Shown here one piece after another: positions 48,943 through 56,037 of a DNA stretch of 64,000 nt. Position numbers and translations under genes: made by a program. Origin of the DNA: Aciduricibacillus chroicocephali. Its GTDB lineage: Bacteria; Bacillota; Bacilli; Bacillales; Amphibacillaceae. The stretch spans positions 1,192,001 through 1,256,000 of the forward strand of contig NZ_CP129113.1 of assembly GCF_030762805.1 (NCBI RefSeq). The letters run 5' to 3'. The number at the start of each line of letters is the position of its first letter. Position 1 is the first letter of the stretch. The notes below the pieces were generated by a model. That model worked only from the letters and a program-made list of their open reading frames with translations, ran no database searches and had not been told where the DNA came from.

Positions 48943-50241
48943 ATGACGCATACAGATGACGGGAGTACGGACGCTCAATCTGGTTTGGTGGAAAGCTATG
49001 TTAATTCACCAGAAAAACAGCAGAAATTGTACAAAAGAACTTTATTGGTCGTTGTGCTATCTCAAATTTTTGGCGGAGCAGGTCTTGCGGCAGGAATTAC
49101 AGTGGGAGCTCTTTTGGCTAAGGATATGATGGGTACGGACAGTGTAACGGGAATCCCTACTGCGCTATTTACTTTAGGATCAGCGGGAGCTGCATTCTTT
49201 GTAGGACGATTCTCACAAAAATCAGGCCGGCGTATCGGTTTGGCTGCAGGGTTTATTACCGGAGGCCTTGGAGCAGTCGGGGTTGTTCTCGCCGCAATGA
49301 CTAATAGCATATCGCTCTTATTTGCTTCACTTCTCATTTATGGTGCTGGTGCCGCTACAAACTTACAAGCGCGATACGCAGGAGCAGATCTTGCAAATCC
49401 AACCCAACGCGCAAGGGCTGTAAGTATGGCAATGGTATCTACTACTTTCGGAGCGGTTGCAGGTCCAAATCTTGTAGAGGTCATGGGGAGGTTTTCCACC
49501 ATACTGGGCATTCCTCCGCTGGCTGGGCCATTTATTTTGGCAGCTGCTGCTTATCTACTTGCTGGTATATTTCTCTTTCTGTTCCTTCGCCCAGACCCTT
49601 TTATTGTGGCTAAAATGTTAGCTGAGGTTAAGAGAATAAATAGTCATTTGACCTGGGAGGATAAGTCAGAAATCCTCTCTACTAACAGACGAGGTATATT
49701 TGCAGGAGCATCAGCAATGATTGTAACCCAATTTGTTATGACGGCAATCATGACGATGACTCCAATACATATGGGGCATAATGGTCATAGTTTGAACGCA
49801 GTCGGGCTTGTAATCGGATTTCATATAGGCGCTATGTTCCTACCTTCACTTGTAACGGGATTTCTTGTTGATAAAATCGGCCGAACTGCAATGGTAATTG
49901 CTTCAGCTGTAACACTGCTCGGTTCAGGTGTTCTGGCGGCAGCCGGTCCTGGGGAATCAATGACCGTGCTTGTTACTGCATTGATTCTTCTTGGGCTTGG
50001 CTGGAATTTCGGACTGATCAGCGGTACTGCGATTCTTGTTGACTCTACTTCAACGGTAGTACGGGCTAAAGTACAGGGTAACGTGGATGTCTTAATTGCA
50101 TTGTCCGGTGCCTTGGGAGGAGGCTTGTCTGGAGCTGTTGTAGCGGTTTCGAGTTATGCTACATTGTCACTTGTTGGAGGGATTCTATCCTTATCGCTAA
50201 TCCCAATCATAATCTGGACTCGTATGAAAGGTCGAACATAA
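48943..50241 (+). CDS. Major facilitator superfamily transporter
   Basis: A 432-residue membrane protein with about 12 predicted helices and a soluble 25-residue N-terminus. The loop between helices 2 and 3 reads VGRFSQKSGRRIGLAAG, an MFS signature A-like stretch, and the equivalent loop in the second half reads GFLVDKIGRTAMVIAS. A Gly/Ala-rich YGAGAATNLQARYAGADLA follows in helix 4-5. The substrate cannot be told. It has its own strong binding site (GGGGGAGG). Neighbours suggest the MocR protein controls it. Confidence 0.85.
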   Translation: MTHTDDGSTDAQSGLVESYVNSPEKQQKLYKRTLLVVVLSQIFGGAGLAAGITVGALLAKDMMGTDSVTGIPTALFTLGSAGAAFFVGRFSQKSGRRIGLAAGFITGGLGAVGVVLAAMTNSISLLFASLLIYGAGAATNLQARYAGADLANPTQRARAVSMAMVSTTFGAVAGPNLVEVMGRFSTILGIPPLAGPFILAAAAYLLAGIFLFLFLRPDPFIVAKMLAEVKRINSHLTWEDKSEILSTNRRGIFAGASAMIVTQFVMTAIMTMTPIHMGHNGHSLNAVGLVIGFHIGAMFLPSLVTGFLVDKIGRTAMVIASAVTLLGSGVLAAAGPGESMTVLVTALILLGLGWNFGLISGTAILVDSTSTVVRAKVQGNVDVLIALSGALGGGLSGAVVAVSSYATLSLVGGILSLSLIPIIIWTRMKGRT

Positions 50242-50327
50242 CAATCCATGTGACTATCATTTTTGACTAGCTTGATATACTTGATACGCTTGACGCCGCT
50301 GACGCATTAGTTTCTCTGAAATTTTCT

Positions 50328-50406
50328 GTGTACCATGGAAGGGAGTAGTGCCCCGGACCGTGCTAGACATGTATACTTCTCCTCTCGGCCCGGCCTTTTT
50401 GCGGGC
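50328..50406 (+). promoter_or_regulatory. G+C-rich structured segment ahead of the lipoprotein gene
   Basis: GTGTA-C-CATG (50328-50337) can pair with CATGTATAC (50368-50376), enclosing a G+C-rich loop with CCCCGGACCG. GCCCG/CGGGC (50388-50392 with 50402-50406) forms a second hairpin with a T-rich loop. The base composition differs sharply from the flanks. It could be a terminator of the MFS gene or a leader of the next gene. No known riboswitch class was recognised. Confidence 0.3.
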
Positions 50407-50469
50407 TATTTTATTTGCTGAAAGCGGGTTTAAATCTGAACTTGATGAATATTGATTAGGAGGGAGGGG

Positions 50470-51117
50470 ATTAAAATTAGAAAAATATTTGTTTTATTAT
50501 TTGCGTTAGTTTTGCTTACTGCTTGTACTGAAAAGCGGGCGACGGATGATTCCATAAAAAAAGTGGATAAGGACGTAGCAAAGCAAGAAGAATTGGAGAA
50601 GAAACTTGGGTACACATTGGAAGAACTGAACCAGAAAGATCAGCAAGGTTTCGTAGGTGCAGTCGGCTCTATCTTGGAGCACTCACCATGGGTTGCAGAA
50701 CAAACATGGGTAAAGCGTCCATTCTCATCTGTAGATGAAATGTTCGCTATTATGGAGAAAACAGTCGATACAGCTTCAATGAAAAAGAAATTGGACCTTC
50801 TTAACGCTCACCCGGATTTGGGAGGCAAGGTAAAGATGACAGACGAATCCGTTCAGGAACAAAAGGGTGCAGGACTTGACCAGTTGTCAGAGGAGGAGCA
50901 TGCCGAGTTTCTCTCTCTAAACAAGCAGTATACAGATAAATTTGGTTTCCCTTTTATTATTGCAGTTAAAGGTCTGGATAAAAATGATATTAAGGCTGCT
51001 ATGCAGAAACGCATTAATAATGATCGTGATACTGAATTGAATACAGCTCTAAAGGAAGTTTACAAAATAGCTCGTTTCCGTTTAGATGAACTGGTTAAAC
51101 CTTCTAGCCAAAAGTGA
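50470..51117 (+). CDS. Lipoprotein with OHCU decarboxylase (UraD-like) domain
   Basis: The N-terminus is a lipoprotein signal peptide: KIRKIFVLLFALVLLTAC, with the lipobox LTAC and Cys about 19 residues in. After a charged linker comes a domain that matches 2-oxo-4-hydroxy-4-carboxy-5-ureidoimidazoline decarboxylase: FVGAVGSILEHSPWVAEQTW, LLNAHPDLGGKVKMT (the His of HPDL is catalytic), GAGLDQLSEEEHAEFLSLN, YTDKFGFPFIIAVKG and KEVYKIARFRLDEL. The known enzymes are cytoplasmic and act in urate breakdown; an exported, membrane-anchored form is unusual. No ATG or good TTG follows the AGGAGG site at 50458; ATT at 50470 is best placed, and TTG 50452 lies before the site. Confidence 0.75.
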   Translation: MKIRKIFVLLFALVLLTACTEKRATDDSIKKVDKDVAKQEELEKKLGYTLEELNQKDQQGFVGAVGSILEHSPWVAEQTWVKRPFSSVDEMFAIMEKTVDTASMKKKLDLLNAHPDLGGKVKMTDESVQEQKGAGLDQLSEEEHAEFLSLNKQYTDKFGFPFIIAVKGLDKNDIKAAMQKRINNDRDTELNTALKEVYKIARFRLDELVKPSSQK

Positions 51118-51124
51118 ATTGTGT

Positions 51125-51148
51125 AAGCACCCCTTGAGGTGCTTTTTT
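51125..51148 (+). terminator. Terminator after the UraD-like lipoprotein gene
   Basis: AAGCACC/GGTGCTT stem with a six-base loop ending in a T run. Confidence 0.85.
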
Positions 51149-51192
51149 ATGCCCACAAATACATTAGGGATTACCACAAGGAGTGAACGCCT

Positions 51193-51633
51193 ATGGGAGT
51201 GAAGCTGACATTAAAACAGCAGAAATTTGCAGATTATTATATTGAGTTGGGAAATGCAAGTGAAGCAGCAAGGAGAGCTGAGTACAGCAAGAAATACGCT
51301 GCTCAGAATACAGACAACTACTAAAAAATACTTTAATGTATCCATATACGTGAAAAAACGCATGGAAGAGCTCCAATCAGCGAAGGTGGCAGATCTGCAG
51401 GAAATCATGGAATTCCTAACCGCTGTTTCCGCGGAGAAGTTATGGAACCAGTATCAATTTTAGATGGGAAAAGGCACTCAAAAGTTGTCGAGCTTCAACC
51501 AAGTGTACAGACAAGGAAAGCAGCAGTCGTTGATCTAGGCAAGCGTTATGCGGTGTGGACTAAGAAGCAACAGCTTGATGTTAATACTGCAGTCACATTT
51601 GTTAATGATATAGATGATGAGGATGAAGGTTAA
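51193..51633 (+). pseudogene. Phage terminase small subunit relic
   Basis: The frame from ATG 51193 (behind AAGGAGTG) reads KLTLKQQKFADYYIELGNAS and EAARRAEYSKKYAAQNTDNY, the typical small-terminase helix-turn-helix start, then stops. The next frame continues KKRMEELQSAKVADLQEIM and LTAVSAEKLW, and a third frame runs from 51442 to 51633 (VSILDGKRHSKVVELQPSVQ, then AAVVDLGKRYAVWTKKQ). Two frameshifts therefore break one gene of about 145 codons. Confidence 0.75.
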
Positions 51634-52139
51634 ACCGTCTTCCCTCATTCCGAAAGCATTTCATCCCTTTTGGAGAGCGGCCGTTGATCCGGATATTCTG
51701 AATATTGTCTGTAAAGGTGGCCGTGGCTCAGGTAAATCATCAGACATTACTCAAATTCTTATCCAGTTCACGATGCGCTATCCATTGAATGGAGTGGGCA
51801 TTCGCAAAGTGGAAAATACTATTGAGCTTTCGATATTCGAGCAGATCAAGTGGGCAAAAGCCGAACAAGGTGTAAGCTCTGTTCAAGGTGAACAAATTCC
51901 CAATGAGGGTCACTTATATACTGCGTGGTAACTACATGGTGATTCGCGGGGCGCAGGAGCCAGAGCGGATTAAGTCGTTGAAGTCAGCGAATTTCTCGTT
52001 TGCCTTTGCATGGATTGAAGAACTTGCTGAATTTAAGATGAAATCACTACCATTACTAACTCTCTCTTACGTGAAGAACTAGGTGATGGTATTTTTTATA
52101 AGTTCTTCTATTCGTACAACCCGCAGATCATAAGTATTC
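51614..52139 (+). pseudogene. Phage terminase large subunit relic (N-terminal third)
   Basis: The N-terminal ATPase is recognisable: IPKAFHPFWRAAVDPDILN and the Walker A stretch CKGGRGSGKSSDITQIL. A frameshift near 51900 leads to LRGNYMVIRGAQEPERIKSL and FAFAWIEELAEF (Walker B-like), and a second shift gives ITNSLLREELGDGIFYKFFY then SYNPQ. After this the gene is lost; the nuclease domain is missing. The start overlaps the end of the small subunit relic, as in functional phage packaging modules. Confidence 0.75.
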
Positions 52140-52219
52140 TGTTGAACTTACAGTCTTGTGTTAAAAATGGAAAAATAGGCTAATATATAATTATGAAGTA
52201 ATTAGGAGGAGTTGAATTT

Positions 52220-52600
52220 ATGCTTAATCGAATTAGGAAAAAAATGACTTCCGCACAAGAAACTGAATTTGAAACAGATAATGTTTACACAATCTTACCA
52301 CCTCCGGGAACCGTCATCGGAGAAGCAACCAAAGAAGAAATGGATAAGGCAGCAGAACTCGAGATTAGACATATGGCATTTTTACGCTTACAAGATATGT
52401 ATATAGAGTTTGATGGTTCGTCGTACAAAGAACTCTTAAAGGATTTTCAAGAGTTCGAAATCGATTCAAGTAATTTCTGGAGAGATATAGCGAGGCGTTT
52501 AGCAATTCCATATGAATGGCCTATCAGAGTGGATCATGCAAACGGTCCTATTTATATTGGAGAAAATGATATTGCCGCTGAAGAAATAGAAGAAGATTGA
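52220..52600 (+). CDS. Hypothetical acidic protein, 126 residues
   Basis: An intact frame with a good binding site (TAGGAGGAG) and ATG 52220. The product is acidic with short recognisable blocks only: VYTILPPPGTVIGEATKEEM, FLRLQDMYIEFDGSSY, KDFQEFEIDSSNFWRDIARR and PIYIGEND, ending EEIEED. It has no signal peptide or membrane segment. I do not recognise the family. TATAAT at 52186-52191 could be its -10. A strong terminator follows, so it appears to be a single functional gene between phage relics. Confidence 0.6.
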   Translation: MLNRIRKKMTSAQETEFETDNVYTILPPPGTVIGEATKEEMDKAAELEIRHMAFLRLQDMYIEFDGSSYKELLKDFQEFEIDSSNFWRDIARRLAIPYEWPIRVDHANGPIYIGENDIAAEEIEED

Positions 52601-52637
52601 TTTAAGAAAAGCGAAGTTTAACATTTTTATAGAGTGG

Positions 52638-52671
52638 AATAAGCCAACATGATTATGTTGGCTTATTTGCG
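52638..52671 (+). terminator. Terminator of the 126-residue protein gene
   Basis: A 13-base perfect stem, AATAAGCCAACAT/ATGTTGGCTTATT, with a four-base loop. The A+T-rich arms allow use in both directions. Confidence 0.88.
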
Positions 52672-52694
52672 GCAAACGGCACATGATGTGTAAA

Positions 52695-52718
52695 ACACCT
52701 GAGAAGGTGTATTTTTTA
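52695..52718 (+). terminator. Small terminator-like hairpin
   Basis: ACACCT/AGGTGT with a four-base loop followed by ATTTTTTAT. It resembles the hairpin before the terminase relic and probably belongs to the former prophage. Confidence 0.55.
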
Positions 52719-52782
52719 TGACTTAAAGGATTTCCTTTCTTTTTGGCGAAAATTGACTAAAGAGGGAAGGGGGCTGTATGAA

Positions 52783-52962
52783 TTGAAGGAATTGTTTTCA
52801 TCCAAAGACTTTTCATCTGAAATTGAAAGTTCGAAGGAATTAATTACAATAGTACAACCCGATGTGAATTTCACTTTACCAATCTTTATCGGCGTATTAG
52901 GAATTGCGGTTGAAATAGCAGGTGTTGCTCGCTCTTTTTATTCTAGCAAAAACATGGGTTAA
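52783..52962 (+). CDS. Hypothetical small membrane protein or fragment
   Basis: The frame from TTG 52783 encodes about 59 residues. The C-terminal half is hydrophobic (VNFTLPIFIGVLGIAVEIAG), a likely single membrane segment followed by the charged end RSFYSSKNMG. GGAAGGGGG lies upstream. It could be a phage lysis-region protein or a fragment; there is no recognised family. Low confidence that it is translated. Confidence 0.3.
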   Translation: MKELFSSKDFSSEIESSKELITIVQPDVNFTLPIFIGVLGIAVEIAGVARSFYSSKNMG

Positions 52963-53075
52963 TAGCCGAGTTGATTCAGAAATAGGAATTATTGAAAAGA
53001 AAATGAGAGCATTTTTGCAGACAATCTCCCCATGCTCTGGGCACGTGGTAAAGATGTATTAATAAGCTCTAAAAA

Positions 53076-53749
53076 ATTGAAGAGGTAAGTCCCGCTTTGA
53101 GACAAGAGTATCAAATTATGGGTTTGATGAGGGACATGCGAGCGGGTGCTCAGGCGTTTATTGACGAGCTTAGGAAGCTTGGTGCTAAGAAGGTTGGTTT
53201 GTACGTCGGTCATCATGTGTACTAGCAATCCCAAGCTGACAAAATCAAAGCAGACTTTGTATGGATCCCTCGTTATGAAATCTGCTTACCCATGCGATTT
53301 ATGGCAGCATACCGAGAGAGAAAGATTGACAGGTGTTGCGGGATACGTGAATCTCAACAAATTAAATAGTAGCAAGCCACTTGAATATTTTATAGGTGAA
53401 GAGCCAACAGCGCAGTCTGCAAAGGCAGTTTCTAAACCGAAGCCTGCCGCAGGGCCATGCACCGTGAAAAAAGGAGATACGCTGTCAGTCATTGCAGCGA
53501 AATACAACACAAGTGTATCGACACTCTGAAAGCTAAACGGAATTGCAAATCCAATTTCAATTCAAGTTGAAATTGAAACTGTTAGGATCTGCATCTAGAT
53601 CTGCAACCCAATATCATGCTGTGAAAAGTGGTGAAACGATTTATGGACTAGCTGCTAATTAAGGTAGCACTCAGTCACAGATTAAGTCTTGGAATAAGCT
53701 GGTTAACGTTAATAAGATTCACGTGGGGCAGAAACTTCGTGTTAAATAA
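53076..53749 (+). pseudogene. Phage endolysin relic (GH25 muramidase with two LysM repeats)
   Basis: Pieces in several frames make up a lysozyme. [20 protein letters not shown] is followed by a TAG stop, then ADKIKADFVWIPRY, a frameshift, and YPCDLWQHTERERLTGVAGY followed by VNLNKLNSSKPLEYFIGEE, which are GH25 muramidase landmarks. Two LysM repeats follow: CTVKKGDTLSVIAAKYNTS, broken by TGA at 53527, and YHAVKSGETIYGLAAN, broken by TAA near 53660, ending VNKIHVGQKLRVK. The 5' part before about 53100 ([19 protein letters not shown] in another frame) does not look like lysozyme and may come from another phage gene. Confidence 0.72.
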
Positions 53750-53790
53750 TAAAAGCAACCTTCCCTTTGGATGGGGTGCCATATATAGGT

Positions 53791-54309
53791 CTATAATTCA
53801 ACTTCTTCAGGTTCTATCCATTCACCAATTTTTAAATCTAAAACGTATGTTGTATCATCATGGACATTAAAATAAACAGGTAAAGGTAATTGCTCCCCTT
53901 GGGCTTTATCAAAGCATTCTTTAACCCAACCTGCTATTTCCGCAATAGACAATTCTTCCAGATCATTTTCTATATAGAATTCGATATCAGCGTCATTTTT
54001 ATCCCATTCATCAAACAAAAATTCATCCGTTAATTTAATATTTCCCGCAAAACCTTCTTTTACCTCATCCTCATCAACATTATTAAACATATCTTCTCTA
54101 GTAATTAAATCTAAAATGATTTTAGGGTCGCCTAAACTACTTTCAATGAACAAAGCTTTTACTTCAGGAGCAAAGGTTATAGATTTTAAATCTGCTAATG
54201 TCCCTACAACTTCTTTTGTTTGTTTGTCTAAATTTAATTGAATCATGTGTAAATATTCTTCTACAGTATACAATTTTTTACCTCTTTCAAAAAATACACT
54301 TTTTTCCAT
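53791..54309 (-). CDS. Hypothetical acidic protein, up to 172 residues
   Basis: An intact minus-strand frame. The product is strongly acidic (DEDEVKEGF, EWDKNDADIEFYIENDLEEL, GEWIEPEEVEL) with alternating helical and strand-like parts, and no signal peptide or membrane segment. TTG 54273, with AGAGG seven bases upstream, is a better-supported start than ATG 54309, which lacks a binding site; the shorter form has 160 residues. Small acidic orphan proteins of this type are often immunity proteins, but no toxin partner is visible. Family not recognised. Confidence 0.55.
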   Translation of the reverse strand: MEKSVFFERGKKLYTVEEYLHMIQLNLDKQTKEVVGTLADLKSITFAPEVKALFIESSLGDPKIILDLITREDMFNNVDEDEVKEGFAGNIKLTDEFLFDEWDKNDADIEFYIENDLEELSIAEIAGWVKECFDKAQGEQLPLPVYFNVHDDTTYVLDLKIGEWIEPEEVEL

Positions 54310-54618
54310 GAAAATATCAAATTGTACTTAAATATACAGTATTATCTATTAAAAATAAACTAAATATTCTAAAGAGATTAAGCATAAAAAAATTAATATT
54401 TGAGATAAAGCAAAACATTTTACTGATTAAATAGAAATTATGAACTGCGTTTGTATCATCAGGCTCAAATGTACTTGATCAAGCAGGGCGTGTTCCATCA
54501 TAATGCAAGCTCGAATAAATATTATGAGGGCTTTTCTTAGACAAAAATATGCATGCGTGAGAAGAATTAATGTGTTAGTATAAACAATGTTCAGATTCCG
54601 CTGTATCACGGATGACAG

Positions 54619-54647
54619 GCCCCTTGCTGTTTGGCAAGGGGCTTTTT
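54619..54647 (+). terminator. Strong terminator before the SOS-boxed gene
   Basis: GCCCCTTGC/GCAAGGGGC nine-base perfect stem with a six-base loop and five T. The gene it once ended is not recognisable; 54310-54618 shows no supportable gene on either strand. Confidence 0.9.
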
Positions 54648-54654
54648 CATTCGC

Positions 54655-54683
54655 TTGATTAAGAACTAACGTTCTGTTATAGT
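54655..54683 (+). promoter_or_regulatory. SOS promoter: LexA box inside a sigma-A promoter
   Basis: TTGATT (54655-54660), 17 bases, TATAGT (54678-54683) is a good sigma-A promoter. Its spacer contains AGAACTAACGTTCT (54662-54675), a perfect GAAC-N4-GTTC LexA box. It drives the small gene at 54715. Confidence 0.75.
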
Positions 54684-54714
54684 GAGAACATATATTCTTG
54701 GAATGGGCGATAAT

Positions 54715-54927
54715 ATGAACGGAATCCTCATCAGAACTATGAAAACCCAACAGCCAAGCGAATTGATCTACATGGGCTTAGATGGCAAGCTGTCTCAGCG
54801 CAATATCCGGGTGTTATCTATCACAGACGCGTATGTTAAAGCCTTTTGTTAATCTAAAAGGAAACTGCGTACCTTCCGTAAAGAGAATATTTTATCTAGT
54901 CGAGTGAAGATAGGGATTATCGCATAA
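54715..54927 (+). pseudogene. Small WYL-like regulatory protein gene with a nonsense mutation
   Basis: ATG 54715 opens ILIRTMKTQQPSELIYMGLD, then GKLSQRNIRVLSITDAYVKA and FC, then TAA at codon 46. The same frame goes on SKRKLRTFRKENILS and stops at 54925-54927. The two halves match the short (about 70-residue) WYL-like proteins that in bacilli accompany SOS-induced Y-family polymerase (uvrX-yolD) operons. A single TAT/TAC to TAA change would explain the break. No uvrX or yolD gene is present downstream; 54928-55026 is empty. Confidence 0.55.
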
Positions 54928-55026
54928 TGCTCTTGATATCAAGTGTAAAAAAAATCGAAATTAGTGCCCATACTATTCTATTCTTTAAAAACATATAGTC
55001 AAAGTTAATAACAGGGGGGGATTTTT

Positions 55027-55553
55027 TTATAAAAGTTTATGTTTCTCAAGGACAAGTTTACCTGCATTTAGTATTTGCTCGTAATTTTGGTTGTTAATTA
55101 GAGTAGTTATTAACTCGAGTTTACCTAAGTTTATAAAAGTTTGTGTTAAATTCAGTTTGTCCGTTCTTTTATATACACCATCTATATAAGTGCAGAATTC
55201 TAGCACTGCTTGTTCAAATGTTTTGTTTACTATCTCTTTTTGGAGACTAAAGCAATCATCTTTATGACTATATGCTGTATCTCTTGATTTAAAGTCGACA
55301 TTGCTATCAATCACCTTTTTTAAATAATAATAAAAGTTTCTTTATCTTTACACCTCTTTAAAGAAGTGATTGTAAATGCACTGAATTCTGAGGTGTCAAA
55401 TAGGTAAAGAGCCTGGTAAAAATTATATAGATCCTCAATTTCCTTTAAAATACCTACTGTTAGTTGTTCTTTAGTTTGTTCACTTGAATTGAGGTACACC
55501 TTCAATTGGGTAGGTAAGTTTAGTTCATCTATTATCTGATTTAAATTGTCCAT
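55027..55553 (-). pseudogene. Hypothetical protein gene split by one frameshift
   Basis: The minus strand has a strong start (ATG at 55553 with GGAGGA seven bases upstream): MDNLNQIIDELNLPTQLKVY, IEDLYNFYQALYLFDTSEF, ending at 55320 in KDKETFIII. A second frame, from GTG 55314, continues with VIDSNVDFKSRDTAYSHKDD and KTFEQAVLEFCTYIDGVYKR to 55027. One extra T in the TTTT run near 55335 would join them as ETFYYYLKKVIDSN, giving about 175 residues. Either one broken gene or a sequencing error. Family unknown; it is divergent from the type III system. Confidence 0.5.
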
Positions 55554-55696
55554 GGATTTTCCTCCATTTCGGCTGTAGTATAGAGGATACAGTATAATCA
55601 GTGTAGCATATTGCGCTCTGTTTTGCAGACCATAGTCCGTGGACTGAATAGCACATTTCTTCGATTATGAGGAAAAAGAGCGTGGTGCTATGCTGA

Positions 55697-55924
55697 ATGG
55701 AGATAGAGGTAGTATTTGGTAAGGTATTGAAGGAATTTAGAAAGGAAAGGAAGCTCTCGCAAGAAGAGTTAGCCTTTATTTGCGGGCTTGATCGTACATA
55801 CATCAGTTTGATGGAACGGGGTAAAAGAAAACCTACAATAACAACAATTTTTGTATTAGCTGCTGGCTTAGAAATATTACCAAGCCTATTAGTATCGAAG
55901 ACTGAGCAAAAATGTGGCCTATAA
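55697..55924 (+). CDS. XRE-family HTH regulator, possible R-M controller protein
   Basis: A 75-residue single helix-turn-helix protein: FGKVLKEFRKERKLSQEELA, GLDRTYISLMERGKRKPTI and TIFVLAAGLEILPSLL. The size and position directly before a restriction-modification operon resemble C proteins, which delay restriction until methylation is established. The ATG at 55697 has only a weak binding site. The 110 bases to mod hold no clear C-box that I can define. Confidence 0.75.
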   Translation: MEIEVVFGKVLKEFRKERKLSQEELAFICGLDRTYISLMERGKRKPTITTIFVLAAGLEILPSLLVSKTEQKCGL

Positions 55925-56037
55925 TATTTATTATCTTAATTACTGTAAAGTTTGAGATACCTATACATGTAAGATTTCATACAAAAACGTTTATTAAATT
56001 GTGCTGAGGTTTTGAAGATTATTGGAGGAGTTATGTG

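Larger units (their letters stand above)
45957..53749. mobile_element. Decayed prophage remnant carrying an intact three-gene insert
   Basis: Relics of phage genes are spread through this segment: an integrase (minus strand, 45957-46640), a membrane protein (46623-47256), terminase small and large subunits (51193-52139) and an endolysin (53076-53749). Every recognisable phage gene is broken by stops or frameshifts, and structural genes are missing. The order (integrase at one end, terminase and lysis relics at the other) fits one collapsed element. Three intact bacterial genes (47448-51117) lie inside it. Exact ends and attachment sites could not be identified. Confidence 0.65.

Noticed and set aside
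54427-54750. 107-residue minus-strand frame
   Set aside because: It runs through the strong terminator and the SOS promoter of the opposite strand, with no binding site or family-like stretch.
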